A stretch of DNA of 64,000 nt from JAUUSJ01 sp964439395 (GCA_964439395.1 CAYTNV010000003.1:62001-126000); one strand, 5' to 3'. Counted from the stretch's first letter, positions 53,385 to 62,819 are shown. The notes: generated by a model from the sequence alone, not told the origin. Translations and numbers: made by a program.

Positions 53385-55206
53385 TTACTGTTACCTCCCC
53401 TCTTCTATTGTGGTTTGTGGATATAGGGGTATTATCTGAATTATTAGCCGATACCGCCCATGCTTTGGCTCCAATATGAGCATTCCACATTTGATTGTAT
53501 AATGGACAATTTATAAGCAACTGTTTTTGACTGCCCTGTGCCAGTATATTTCCATTTTGCAGCACGACAATATTATCTGCATTCTTTATTGTCGACAATC
53601 TATGTGCAATGACCAACAATGTTTTCCCCTTTGTCAATGCCGCAATACTTTTTTGAATCTTTTCTTCATTTTCTGGGTCAGTAAATGCTGTGGCCTCGTC
53701 AAGAATGACTACTGGCGCATTTTTAAGAATCATACGTGCAATAGCAATTCGCTGTTTTTCTCCGCCAGAAAGTCGTTTTCCCGCCTCTCCCGCTGGAGTA
53801 TCATATCCTTGTGGAAGTTTTGATATAAATTCCTCACACTGTGCGGCTTTGGCTGCCGCGAAAACTTCCTCATCACTCGCCTTTGGATTGCCAAGTCTAA
53901 TATTCTCCTTTAGGGAACAGCGAAACAAAAAGTTTTCCTGTGTAACAAAGCTGATGATATTTGAGAGTTTGGCAAGCGGAATATCTTTTATATTCACACC
54001 GCCAATACAAATTTCACCGTCTGTCACATCCCAAAAACGCGAGATAAGCTTCGCCACAGTGGATTTTCCCCCACCAGAGGGACCTACGAGAGCAGTAAAA
54101 CTTCCCTGTGGCAATTTTAAGTCAATACCATGAAGCACCTCCTCCGACTGTTTTCCAGTATAAGAAAAACATACATGTTTTAGTTCTACATCATAATCAG
54201 ATACAAAAACTGATTTTGTCAGCTCTGGCAATTTTGGCATAGTTAGATAAGTCTGTAATTCTTCCACTGTCATTTGTACCTGTTTCATACTATTTCCAAA
54301 CACCTCTAATTTTGCGAGAGAAGTTACCATAGACATCGAGAGCATAACACATAAAGCCGCCTGTGAGACTGTTATTATATCACCCGAAGCCAGTAATAAA
54401 CTGACTGGCAATGTTCCAACTAAAGTTGACGGAAATAGAGCAAATGCAAGTTTCATTGTAATCCATGTGGAGGACATCCATTTCACTACAAATGTTTTAT
54501 AATTTTCAATTGCACTTGCATACTTTTCGTATGACTGTCCAGCTCGCCCAAAAGCTTTAATTACTTCAATCCCCTCAATATACTCCACAATAACACTATT
54601 CATATAAGCATTAGAAGTATTATACTTGTCAAAGTTTTTCCCACTAATTTGGAAGGTTAATGCCATGCAAATGAAAGAAAAAGGGATAGTCACAAGTGAC
54701 GCCAATGCAATACGCCAGTCGATTGCAAGCAGTGAAATGAAGCTAACAACAGGAAGCATAATATGCCCAGACTCCTCTGGAATCATATGTGCCAAAGGCG
54801 GTTCAATATCCTCAATTTTATCCACCATAATATTTTTAATTTCACCGATGGAATGAGCTGTCACTTCACCGAGCGGGGCATGAAGGAAACGATCCGCAAC
54901 TTGAATACGCAACCTTTCCAAAATATGATAGGCAGCGTAATGAGAAAGTCCCGTGGAAAGTCCAAAAAACAGTACTTTAATGACATACGCTGCCAAGGCG
55001 GCTCCACACCATATAAAAATTATAGTATTATGTAGTTCCCCAATAACAAAGCTATCAATCACCCTATACAGACAGTAATACGGTATAATTCCAGAGACGA
55101 CACTAATAATCGATAAAATTACGGAACCAATTAATTTTCCTTCACTGCCTGAAGCATAATCCAAAAGACAAGAAAACCATCCTTGCTCTTTCTTTTCTTG
55201 ATTCAT
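53377..55206 (-). CDS. ABC exporter half-transporter, first gene
   Basis: This 609-residue protein has about six membrane helices (residues 25-300) and an ATPase domain with Walker A VGPSGGGKSTVAKL near residue 378, signature LSGGEKQRIAIARM, Walker B VVILDEATAFTDPENE and H-loop AHRLST. Both nucleotide sites of the pair look intact, with Glu after the Walker B Asp. The C-terminus has an extra tail (about 585-609) not seen in the partner. The leader region contains a structured element (55255-55432), and an AraC-type gene lies upstream on the same strand. Confidence 0.92.
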   Translation of the reverse strand: MNQEKKEQGWFSCLLDYASGSEGKLIGSVILSIISVVSGIIPYYCLYRVIDSFVIGELHNTIIFIWCGAALAAYVIKVLFFGLSTGLSHYAAYHILERLRIQVADRFLHAPLGEVTAHSIGEIKNIMVDKIEDIEPPLAHMIPEESGHIMLPVVSFISLLAIDWRIALASLVTIPFSFICMALTFQISGKNFDKYNTSNAYMNSVIVEYIEGIEVIKAFGRAGQSYEKYASAIENYKTFVVKWMSSTWITMKLAFALFPSTLVGTLPVSLLLASGDIITVSQAALCVMLSMSMVTSLAKLEVFGNSMKQVQMTVEELQTYLTMPKLPELTKSVFVSDYDVELKHVCFSYTGKQSEEVLHGIDLKLPQGSFTALVGPSGGGKSTVAKLISRFWDVTDGEICIGGVNIKDIPLAKLSNIISFVTQENFLFRCSLKENIRLGNPKASDEEVFAAAKAAQCEEFISKLPQGYDTPAGEAGKRLSGGEKQRIAIARMILKNAPVVILDEATAFTDPENEEKIQKSIAALTKGKTLLVIAHRLSTIKNADNIVVLQNGNILAQGSQKQLLINCPLYNQMWNAHIGAKAWAVSANNSDNTPISTNHNRRGEVTVNV

Positions 55207-55254
55207 ACTAAAAAATCACTCCTTTCAAGTGCGAACATAATTATACTAGATAGA

Positions 55255-55432
55255 GGATGCCTCCCGCCTCTATAGGCGGTGAGCAACAAACTAATATTGA
55301 TAGTGAGAGCCAATCCCCTATCTGGTATATGCTCCGCAAGGATGCACAGGGATTCCAAGTGGAATTATATCAGCATAGCTGACCCAAATTCCTCACCCAA
55401 ACTTGCGAGCAAGTCTTGAATTTATGTTCTAT
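55255..55432 (-). other. Structured intergenic element (leader RNA or IS200/IS605 right-end relic)
   Basis: This G+C-rich stretch lies in the 336-bp spacer upstream of the ABC exporter. On the minus strand it holds a row of hairpins: ACTTGC-TC-GCAAGT, TCAGC-TAT-GCTGA, ATTCC-ACTT-GGAAT and, near its end, CCGCCT-ATAG-AGGCGG followed by GAGG. It encodes no convincing protein. Two readings are possible: a structured 5' leader that regulates the exporter mRNA, or the right end and omega-RNA-like remnant of an IS200/IS605 element whose tnpB is gone. The hairpins are seen directly; both identities are inference. Confidence 0.4.
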
Positions 55433-55447
55433 CTTATATAATGAAAA

Positions 55448-55472
55448 TGGACGGTGTGTTTCACACCATCCA
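55448..55472 (-). terminator. Probable terminator of the AraC-type gene
   Basis: TGGA-C-GGTGTG, loop TTT, CACACC-A-TCCA forms an 10-bp stem with one internal mismatch. On the minus strand it is followed by TTTTC. It lies about 70 bp after the stop at 55543. Confidence 0.6.
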
Positions 55473-55542
55473 CATCATAAAATATTCTTTTTTCTTTTTC
55501 CGCTCTGTTAAGACGATTTCGTTCTAATTAGACTAAGATTTT

Positions 55543-56493
55543 TCAGTATATACGATTGCGGTACTCCATCGGCGACATTCCCATTAATTTACGAAATGCG
55601 ATAGCAAACTTGCTCGGACTATCATAACCCACACGCCCAGCAATTTCCGCCACATTCATCTTACGCTCTGTTTTTAAAAAAACGGCAGCCTGATTCATTC
55701 TATATTGAAGCAAATAATTTCCAATTGTAGCTCCAAATACAGATTTAAAACATCGTTTCATCGGTGTTAATGGAATATCAAAGCGCTTTGATAATTCCTG
55801 TTGCGTGAAATTTTCATCCATATGCAAAATAATAAATTTTTGAATCGCTTTTATTTTTTCCACCTGAGTTTTATAAAAATATGGTTTCTCCTTAGAGTTT
55901 TCTGGAAGTTCTAATGCTTTCAAATACAAAAGCAGTTCCAAAATCTTAATTTTAAAATACGGGCGCTTAATTTTCTCTGGCACAGCATATAGCTCACCAA
56001 AAATATGTTCAATAGAACAGGCATCATGAATAACACTCGGATAAATGTCACTACAAAACTTTTTCTGTAATACCTTTAAATCAACTGGAAAATCCTTTAT
56101 TTCTAAAGGCAGAGAATGACAGGCAATATCCATATCAAAAGAAATCATCGCACCGTGATAATGCGAAAGCGGCATTTCAAAATGTCCAGTATGTGTCAGT
56201 CTTCGATCAAGCTTTAAATCCCCTGCCTCCACATAAGAAAAGGCATCATTTTTCGCTGGATATTCCAGTCTCCCCTCGCGACAATGGTCAATACAAAACA
56301 TATTTCTCTCTGGTTTAAACTCACTATCATAATAACTCATATGAAAATCATTATAGGCAAGAGTAACCCCTGGAAACACCTCATAGATAGTAATCGTTCC
56401 CTCGCCTGTTTCATTACGCAGCTGATAAACACTACATCCATCGCTTTTGGCTAATCTTATAAACTCTCCACAGCTCATAAAGACTTTATCCAT
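55543..56493 (-). CDS. AraC-family transcriptional regulator
   Basis: This 316-residue regulator has an N-terminal ligand-binding region and a C-terminal AraC double helix-turn-helix. The latter reads FTQQELSKRFDIPLTPMKRCFKSVFGATIGNYLLQYRMNQAA, then MNVAEIAGRVGYDSPSKFAIAFRKLMGMSPMEYR. The middle part resembles regulators of siderophore/ABC-exporter operons in Clostridia. The longer frame's ATG at 56511 lies before GAGGAGG, which serves the ATG at 56493 with a 7-nt gap. It is upstream of the exporter pair on the same strand and is its likely regulator. Confidence 0.9.
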   Translation of the reverse strand: MDKVFMSCGEFIRLAKSDGCSVYQLRNETGEGTITIYEVFPGVTLAYNDFHMSYYDSEFKPERNMFCIDHCREGRLEYPAKNDAFSYVEAGDLKLDRRLTHTGHFEMPLSHYHGAMISFDMDIACHSLPLEIKDFPVDLKVLQKKFCSDIYPSVIHDACSIEHIFGELYAVPEKIKRPYFKIKILELLLYLKALELPENSKEKPYFYKTQVEKIKAIQKFIILHMDENFTQQELSKRFDIPLTPMKRCFKSVFGATIGNYLLQYRMNQAAVFLKTERKMNVAEIAGRVGYDSPSKFAIAFRKLMGMSPMEYRNRIY

Positions 56494-56578
56494 TAGATAT
56501 CCTCCTCTCATCTTTCATTTCTAGTATCCAGCTTTATAATTATAATACCCCAAATTCTATCTGCTGCCTGCTCCAATC

Positions 56579-56602
56579 TGTCTATTTCATCCCAAATAGA
56601 CA
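56579..56602. promoter_or_regulatory. 9-bp perfect inverted repeat upstream of the AraC-type gene
   Basis: TGTCTATTT (56579-56587), loop CATCCC, AAATAGACA (56594-56602). It has no T-run on either strand, so an operator is as likely as a stem at the end of the ABC permease transcript. It lies about 85 bp upstream of the AraC start. Confidence 0.35.
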
Positions 56603-56653
56603 ATTTATTTTTTCTGTCACCTTCCACTTTAAGCAAACTAGTATTGTCGTTTT

Positions 56654-59014
56654 CTACTGTGCATGAATGGAATCGTTAATGGACATATCTCGAATTTGTC
56701 TAGATGGATTATATACTGCTACGATAGATGATAAAATGACAAGCAATATCACTCCAATCATAACAAATAAGGGAATAGACCATTTTGTACCCCAGCGGGC
56801 AGTGACAAGCGAAGTAAACAAAAATCGCTGAAGTGGCAGCCCTAAAATGCAACCTACTATACTTCCACATACAGCATAGGTCATAGCCTCCGCCATTATC
56901 ATTTGCGTAAGTTGCTTCATGCTCATCCCGACTGCTCGCATGGCACCATACTGCTTTCTTCTTGCAGAGACGCTCATAGAAATACTATTCATAATATTAA
57001 ATATAGCAATGATTGTGATAACTGCTAAAAACCCCCAAATAAATAGCGCAAAGGAATAATATGTCCCTTTCGCCTCACGGTTACTTAGTCTACTGTCAGA
57101 AAAGATATTTTCTCCCGCCAACTTTCGAATTGCAGCAATCTCTTTATCTGTAGCATTTTTATTCATCTGAATATCTATAATAGTATAGTTATTTTCACCC
57201 GTCAATTTTTTAAACAAGTTTTCCGAGCATATAACGGTCTCCACCCCCTCTATTTTATCAAATGGACAGTGCGATAATATACCCATAACCGTCAGTTCAC
57301 CTGCTGCTATCTGAATCTTATCACCAATATGCAGAGGATTTTTAGCATTGTATGATGTCAAAACATATCCTTTCGCCCCATCTTTCGCCGTTTCTTCAAT
57401 TCCATTCTTATCAGACATTCTACTTTCTTTCTCTGCCCATTTAAATTGACTATCGTCATAGGAAATCAACATAATTTTCTTTTTTTCACCTCTTATCTTT
57501 GCTGGAATATCATAGGCAAAACTTCTTCCAAATACAGTTTTTACATCATTCATTTTTGACAACTTTTCCAGAAGACCTCTATCAATAGAGCAAGTATTAT
57601 CTTTACTCACAATAGATATATCTGGTGTATATGGTCTCAAAGGAGTAATCGCATGGTGCATAAAACTCACAAGCGTGGAGAAAGCAAGAAATAAAATAAT
57701 ACTAATCGCAAATGAACCAACCATCAGAAAAAAATTCTTTTTGCTCTGCCAAGCATGGTTCATTCCAAGAGAAATATTAATCTTTAAAAAAGTTATCTTT
57801 GCAGCTTGGCGGATATTTTTTACCTGTCCTGGATTTCCTGATACCGCTACAAGTGGTGAGACTCTTGCAGCTCTTCTGGCAGGAGAACGTGCTGCCAAAA
57901 ATACTGTCAAAACTCCAATTATAATTCCCGCCACAATTCCAACTTTGCTCACTCCAAATACTGGCATTTTGGAAAAATATTTTTCGCTAAGTATTCTCAG
58001 GATTGCACATAGAATCCATGTTATGAGCATTCCTGCTCCAACACCGATAGGAATTGCCGTTTTACACCAGTTTAACGCTTCCAAATGAACAAACCTCGTA
58101 ATCTGCTTTTTATCCGCTCCAATACATTGAAGCATTCCAAAAAATTCCGTTCTCTGTGCAATATTACTGTTCATACTGCTTGCAATCATCATTACTCCAG
58201 CTACCAACACAAGCAAAAATAAAATACTTGCTACCATATACAATCCTAGCATATAAGAATCTGCGCTAAATCCCATAACACCTAAAAGCGCCGTATTTTG
58301 TCCAATATTTTCTTTTTTCAATCCATAATTTTTCTCTATGTTTTTAATTGCTTTTTTTATATTATAATGCTCACGAAACTGAATATAATAAACCAAATCT
58401 GAGTCACTTAGCTCCTTTGCAGTCGCTTTTTCATAAAATTGCTTAAAACTGTCAACTGGCATAAAAGCTGCGATGGCATCTGCCTTTGAGATCATCATAT
58501 TATTGCTGGAAAAACCAGAAATAGTAAACAAGACTGTTTCTCCCGATGGAATACGAATTTCAATCGAGTCTCCAATATCAATATTTAAAACCTCTCTCGC
58601 ATTTTCAGTAAGTAAAACTTGATTACGAGCAGGGTATTTTCCCTCCACAATTATATCCTTCCATAGGAAATTGACAAGCTCCTCCTCAATACCACATATT
58701 GCTGCTTTCTTATCCCCGATATAATAATCATCTTTCAGGCGATAATTTAATACATTATACCACGAGGATGCGGCCACGTCAGGACGCGCCGAAATTATCT
58801 GAGCATCCTCCTCGGTAATATTTTTCAGACAAATATGCCAATCTCCATACTCCGAAATAGTGCGAATTTTCTGGCATCTAAGCTCCATATCCGCCATAGA
58901 AAATATAACAGTGACAAGAAAAACCGCCAATATAATGCAGATAAGTGTCATTTGATTTTGTTTTTTATGAATTTTGGCCGATATAGAAACCAAACTAAGA
59001 TAGCTTTTCATCAT
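56654..59014 (-). CDS. FtsX-family ABC transporter permease
   Basis: This 786-residue permease has the duplicated FtsX/MacB layout. An N-terminal helix is followed by an extracellular domain (about 45-245), a 3-helix FtsX block (about 250-380, with MLQCIGADKKQITRFVHLEALNWC), a central helix with a second extracellular domain (about 430-660), and a final FtsX block (about 665-780, with YGAMRAVGMSMKQLTQMIMAEAMTYA). Such permeases with a LolD-type ATPase and adjacent two-component system handle antimicrobial peptides or lipids in Firmicutes. It overlaps the ATPase gene by 20 bp. Confidence 0.9.
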   Translation of the reverse strand: MMKSYLSLVSISAKIHKKQNQMTLICIILAVFLVTVIFSMADMELRCQKIRTISEYGDWHICLKNITEEDAQIISARPDVAASSWYNVLNYRLKDDYYIGDKKAAICGIEEELVNFLWKDIIVEGKYPARNQVLLTENAREVLNIDIGDSIEIRIPSGETVLFTISGFSSNNMMISKADAIAAFMPVDSFKQFYEKATAKELSDSDLVYYIQFREHYNIKKAIKNIEKNYGLKKENIGQNTALLGVMGFSADSYMLGLYMVASILFLLVLVAGVMMIASSMNSNIAQRTEFFGMLQCIGADKKQITRFVHLEALNWCKTAIPIGVGAGMLITWILCAILRILSEKYFSKMPVFGVSKVGIVAGIIIGVLTVFLAARSPARRAARVSPLVAVSGNPGQVKNIRQAAKITFLKINISLGMNHAWQSKKNFFLMVGSFAISIILFLAFSTLVSFMHHAITPLRPYTPDISIVSKDNTCSIDRGLLEKLSKMNDVKTVFGRSFAYDIPAKIRGEKKKIMLISYDDSQFKWAEKESRMSDKNGIEETAKDGAKGYVLTSYNAKNPLHIGDKIQIAAGELTVMGILSHCPFDKIEGVETVICSENLFKKLTGENNYTIIDIQMNKNATDKEIAAIRKLAGENIFSDSRLSNREAKGTYYSFALFIWGFLAVITIIAIFNIMNSISMSVSARRKQYGAMRAVGMSMKQLTQMIMAEAMTYAVCGSIVGCILGLPLQRFLFTSLVTARWGTKWSIPLFVMIGVILLVILSSIVAVYNPSRQIRDMSINDSIHAQ

Positions 59015-59690
59015 ATTTCCCTCCCAAATCCGTCAAGACACCATCTGTAACTTGAAAAACTCGATCCGCAGACGACGTTAAGTTTATATTATGTGTAATC
59101 ATCAAAATCGTCTGCTTATAATGTCGCGATGCCCTGATAAGTAAATCTATGACATCACGGCTACTCTTACTGTCAAGATTTCCAGTAGGCTCGTCAGCCA
59201 AAATCACCGTAGGTTTCGTAATTAATGCCCGTCCAATCGCTGTCCTTTGCTGTTGACCACCACTGAGCTGACTTGGCAAATGATGACGGCGATCCAATAG
59301 TCCTAAAATTTCCAATATCTCATCCACATCTTTTTGAGCAGGCTTTCGATAGTCAAGCAAAATCGGAAATATAATATTTTGCTCTACAGTAAGCTCAGGA
59401 ATCAACTGAAAAGACTGAAAAATAAATCCAATATTTCGACGACGAAATACAGTCAGCTCATTTTCTTTCATATCAAGAATATTTTCTCCGTTTAAATATA
59501 TCTTGCCAAAAGTAGGATAATCTAGACCACCGATACAATTTAAAAGTGTACTTTTTCCACTCCCAGATTCTCCCACGACTATGGCAAATTCTCCTTTTTG
59601 CATCGTGAATGAAATATTTTTAAGTGCTTTTACACTATTCTCTCCCGTTCCGTAAGTTTTACATAAATTTTGTACCTTTAAAATTTCCAT
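58995..59690 (-). CDS. LolD/MacB-type ABC transporter ATPase
   Basis: The 231-residue ATPase has Walker A VVGESGSGKSTLLNCIGG near residue 37, IGFIFQSFQLIPELTVEQNI, the signature LSGGQQQRTAIGRA, Walker B VILADEPTGNLDSKS and the H-loop TH. These wordings are typical of MacB/LolD/BceA-type ATPases that drive FtsX permeases. It is the first gene of the pair with the permease at 56654-59014. Its upstream region has a repeated GCTTACA operator-like sequence, and the two-component genes at 60649-62579 are the likely controllers. Confidence 0.93.
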   Translation of the reverse strand: MEILKVQNLCKTYGTGENSVKALKNISFTMQKGEFAIVVGESGSGKSTLLNCIGGLDYPTFGKIYLNGENILDMKENELTVFRRRNIGFIFQSFQLIPELTVEQNIIFPILLDYRKPAQKDVDEILEILGLLDRRHHLPSQLSGGQQQRTAIGRALITKPTVILADEPTGNLDSKSSRDVIDLLIRASRHYKQTILMITHNINLTSSADRVFQVTDGVLTDLGGKYDEKLS

Positions 59691-59735
59691 GATAAAATAC
59701 CTCCTCGACTTGATATATATATCATATCATTTATG

Positions 59736-59776
59736 GCTTACAATTCAGTGAATTTTAGCTTACAGTTTCGTAAGCT
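59736..59776 (-). promoter_or_regulatory. Candidate operator of the FtsX-type ABC operon
   Basis: The sequence GCTTACA occurs at 59736-59742 and 59758-59764, exactly 22 bp apart (two helical turns). The second copy is part of a perfect 7-bp dyad, AGCTTAC (59757-59763) and GTAAGCT (59770-59776). On the minus strand a -10-like TATGAT lies just downstream with no -35. This fits activation by a response regulator. Confidence 0.5.
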
Positions 59777-59928
59777 TTTTCTTGATATACTTTCAAAATT
59801 CAACTTTTAGTAAAAATTTATTTAAAAATATTAAGTTGTCTATTATTTTAGAAAATGCTAAAATAAATATTAATAAAAAAGCAACTACTTAATCGGTGCC
59901 CAATCAAAGGAAGAGGGGTAGATAAGAC

Positions 59929-60426
59929 ATGATTTATACTGTTCAGACAAAAAAAGCTTTAAAACTAATGTTTGAGATGCATAAAAATCAAAAAGATAAT
60001 GCTGGTATGCCATATGTTTTTCATCCATTTCATCTCGCCGAGCAGATGAGTACAGAGGAAGAAACCATTGTAGCACTACTACATGACGTTATAGAAGATA
60101 CTCAGATTACTTTAGAGGATATAAAGGAAATGGGATTTGGCGATAATATAATCGTTTCTCTATCTTTATTAACTCATAAAAATAATGAGGACTATGATAT
60201 CTATATTAAAAGAATTGCTACGAACAAAACCGCTACAATCGTTAAAATTGCTGATTTAAAGCATAATAGTGATTTGACTAGACTTGATTATGTCACAGAT
60301 TATGCTTATAAAAGAACAAAAAAATATAAGAAATATTTGAATTATCTAGAAACTGTCTATGCAAAGGAATACGCCGATTGCAATAACTCATCCAAAAATG
60401 AGAACGTATGCAATTTTTTCTGTTAA
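59929..60426 (+). CDS. Small HD-domain (SpoT/MESH1-like) phosphohydrolase
   Basis: This 165-residue protein has an HD domain resembling the hydrolase part of RelA/SpoT: PYVFHPFHLAEQM (metal-binding His), VALLHDVIEDTQITLEDIKEMGF (the HD pair) and IVKIADLKHNSDLTRL (the late Asp). No synthetase domain is present. Small alarmone hydrolases of this shape remove pyrophosphate from (p)ppGpp, but many such stand-alone HD proteins have other nucleotides as substrate. It is monocistronic on the plus strand, divergent from the ABC operon. The C-terminal Cys-rich tail (about 150-165) is probably not structured. AGGGG lies just upstream. Confidence 0.8.
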   Translation: MIYTVQTKKALKLMFEMHKNQKDNAGMPYVFHPFHLAEQMSTEEETIVALLHDVIEDTQITLEDIKEMGFGDNIIVSLSLLTHKNNEDYDIYIKRIATNKTATIVKIADLKHNSDLTRLDYVTDYAYKRTKKYKKYLNYLETVYAKEYADCNNSSKNENVCNFFC

Positions 60427-60648
60427 ATGGACAATGCAAAGAGATACGATATACAAAAACTTAACAGGGAGCGGTTCACAAATAGATATTTCCTGTATTT
60501 TTTACGCCTGTACACAGCGAAGAATCCTAGAAACCTCTTTGCGTTTGTCTTCACTGTTTCACAAAATATCCCCTTTGGAGCACCCCTCCCCCCTATACCC
60601 TACAGACAAAACCAACTTCATTGTTCTATTTCTATAAAGTATAAAAAA

Positions 60649-61884
60649 TTAACTTATAATTTTGTAAGGCAATATAATACTGCATTCCGTGCCAAATTCT
60701 TTCTCACTTTTTACTGAGACAATGCCATCTTGACCTTCTATAATCGATTTTGAGAGCGAAAGTCCAAGCCCAATTCCCTCCTTATCAGACGAATTTTTGC
60801 TTCGGTAAAAACGCTTAAAAATATGATGAAAATCTTCTGCTGCAATGCCACTACCATTGTCAGATATGGATATACGTATTTGAAGTGGAGTTGTCTCCCA
60901 ACTAATATGTATTCTTCCATCCATCTCTGTGTGATCAAGCGCATTCTTTATTATATTCCCAATTGCCTCAATCGTCCATGAAAAATCGCAGTTTACTATA
61001 TCGGATTTATTTCCTGAAATCACAATCTTCTTTTTTTCTTGTTCAGCTCTCACTGTAAAGTTTTCAAGCGCTGAGTTTATAAGCTCTACAACTAGATACT
61101 CTTTTTTATCAAACTCAATTCCACCTGCGTCAAGACGTGTAATTTTTAAGAGAGATAATACAAGCTTCTTTATTCTCTCGATTGCCGCATTAGATTTCCG
61201 TGTAAACAAAAGAACCGTCTCAATATTTTCTGGCTCATCAAGAATAATTTCATTGTACATAGAGAGGGCTGCAAGAGGAGTTTTTAATTGATGAGAGATA
61301 TCTGAGATAGACTTCCTTAGAAACTCTTTTACCGTCTTTTCTGTCTCCTGCTTTGATTTTAAGACAGCCGCCATCATATTTACCTCACAAAAAAGTCGGT
61401 ACAGACCAGTATTATTTTTTTCAGGCAATCGATTCACAAAACACCCCTCCGAATAATCGGAAATGATTCTCACAGCTCTATCGTATAACTTTTCTTGTCT
61501 CAAAAAAAATAATACTGTCGCGCTTAAAAGAAAAACACCAAAAAATATAATTTTTATTGTATTCACCACTGCCGTTTTCTTACCAAAACTCGAGACAAAC
61601 GGCATAAAACGTATATCCATATCATTGTCGATACCAAGCTTTTTAAGCAATTCTTCTCCCGACTGCGTTGTACAAGTGCTTGTCACTGCAGACGCAATTA
61701 TATTTTCAGAAATCCCCTGCTCAAGTAACGAGGAAATAATCGCATTATCATGATTTATTATCGTCGACTGCATTATATTTTTTTGCGTAATTCCAAATAA
61801 TACATCAAATAGATACAATAATAAAATAAAAAATATAATCTCAATAAACAATTTTTTTATGGATTTATCACGCATAAGACTCAT
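60649..61884 (-). CDS. Sensor histidine kinase
   Basis: The 411-residue kinase has membrane segments at about 12-30 and 108-127, around a sensor domain of about 75 residues. The His box is SDISHQLKTPLAAL near residue 195. The ATPase domain has an N box (IEAIGNIIKNALDHTE), G1 SDNGSGIAAED, the F box HIFKRFYRSKN and G2 GIGLGLSLSKSII. Its ATG overlaps the regulator's stop by 4 bp. It probably senses the signal handled by the ABC transporter at 56654-59690. The 222-bp spacer (60427-60648) downstream holds no recognisable gene. Confidence 0.93.
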   Translation of the reverse strand: MSLMRDKSIKKLFIEIIFFILLLYLFDVLFGITQKNIMQSTIINHDNAIISSLLEQGISENIIASAVTSTCTTQSGEELLKKLGIDNDMDIRFMPFVSSFGKKTAVVNTIKIIFFGVFLLSATVLFFLRQEKLYDRAVRIISDYSEGCFVNRLPEKNNTGLYRLFCEVNMMAAVLKSKQETEKTVKEFLRKSISDISHQLKTPLAALSMYNEIILDEPENIETVLLFTRKSNAAIERIKKLVLSLLKITRLDAGGIEFDKKEYLVVELINSALENFTVRAEQEKKKIVISGNKSDIVNCDFSWTIEAIGNIIKNALDHTEMDGRIHISWETTPLQIRISISDNGSGIAAEDFHHIFKRFYRSKNSSDKEGIGLGLSLSKSIIEGQDGIVSVKSEKEFGTECSIILPYKIIS

Positions 61885-62579
61885 TCTTCCACCTCACTCC
61901 ACTGATAACCAAAGCCTCTCACCGTAATTAAATGTCTTGGCTGTGAAGGATTTTGCTCCACTTTTTCACGCAATCGACGAATATATACAGACAACGTATT
62001 ATCGTCCACGAAATTTCCGTTTCCATCCCAAAGCTCATCCAAAATTGCACTTCTGAGCACAATCTGATTCGAATTTCGCACTAATAAACAGAGTAAGCGA
62101 TATTCCGCATTTGTCAAATCTAGATTTTTCCCCTTAAAAATCACTCTTCTTCTCTCAATATTTATAGAAATATCTCCACATTTTATAATAGTAGAATCAT
62201 ATTTTTGTAGTGAACCTGCACGACGCAAAACTGCTTTTATTCTTGATATCAATTCTCCCAATCTAAACGGCTTTGTAATATAGTCATCCCCACCGATATC
62301 AAGCCCGCGAATAATATTGATTTCCTCATCGGAGGCAGTCAAGAAAATAATCGGAACAATATTTTCCTGTCCTCTGACATACTCGCATATTTCAAATCCC
62401 GTACCGTCAGGAAGTATCACATCAAGTAATAATAAGTCATATTTTAAATTTCCCAAAAGATTTGATTTCGCCTGTGATACCGTATTTACGATATCAAGAG
62501 AAAATCCATTTTTCTCTAAGGAATATTTGAGACCGTCAATCAGACTTATATCGTCCTCCAAAAGTAAAATTTTATTCAT
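61881..62579 (-). CDS. OmpR-family response regulator
   Basis: The 232-residue regulator has LLLEDDISLIDG, phospho-acceptor Asp in LLLLDVILPDGTG, Thr in FLTASDEE and Lys in TKPFRLGEL. The winged helix contains LTNAEYRLLCLLVRNSNQIVLRSAILDELWDGNG and DNTLSVYIRRLREKV. The ATG at 62579 has GGAGG 5 nt before it; the upstream ATG is not needed. It forms a classic RR-HK operon with a perfect constitutive promoter, in contrast to the self-regulated system at 45690-47647. Confidence 0.93.
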   Translation of the reverse strand: MNKILLLEDDISLIDGLKYSLEKNGFSLDIVNTVSQAKSNLLGNLKYDLLLLDVILPDGTGFEICEYVRGQENIVPIIFLTASDEEINIIRGLDIGGDDYITKPFRLGELISRIKAVLRRAGSLQKYDSTIIKCGDISINIERRRVIFKGKNLDLTNAEYRLLCLLVRNSNQIVLRSAILDELWDGNGNFVDDNTLSVYIRRLREKVEQNPSQPRHLITVRGFGYQWSEVEE

Positions 62580-62625
62580 GCTCTCCTCCATTTTGTATCT
62601 ATTTCATTTTCACATATTTAACTCA

Positions 62626-62654
62626 ATTATATACATACAAAAATATTGTGTCAA
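62626..62654 (-). promoter_or_regulatory. Consensus promoter of the RR-HK operon
   Basis: Minus strand: perfect TTGACA (62649-62654), a 17-bp spacer and perfect TATAAT (62626-62631), 46 bp before the regulator start. Confidence 0.8.
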
Positions 62655-62787
62655 CAATCATAAAAAACCTATTTCTTTTCACCCATATCATCCGCTAAAA
62701 ATTGTTCATAAGTACGAACTTGATAGCTTGTTCCACTATGTTCGCAAATCTCTGCGGATTTTGTATTTTCCAACTCAATAAAAATAC

Positions 62788-62819
62788 AAAAAAGAAGCCA
62801 AGACAACCATCCTGACTTC
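62788..62819 (-). terminator. Terminator of the NlpC/P60 gene
   Basis: 10-bp stem with two G-U pairs (62794-62803 and 62810-62819), 6-nt loop, and on the minus strand a TTTTTT tail (62788-62793). It lies about 40 bp past the stop at 62858. Confidence 0.75.

Noticed and set aside
60652..60668. CTTATAATTTTGTAAGG resembling the GCTTACA/GTAAGC dyad at 59757-59776
   Set aside because: It lies within the last codons of the kinase gene and is explained by the Leu-Pro-Tyr-Lys-Ile-Ile coding sequence; probably coincidence.
60427..60717. Plus-strand frames after the HD-domain gene
   Set aside because: They run into the antisense of the histidine kinase gene and have no start signals.
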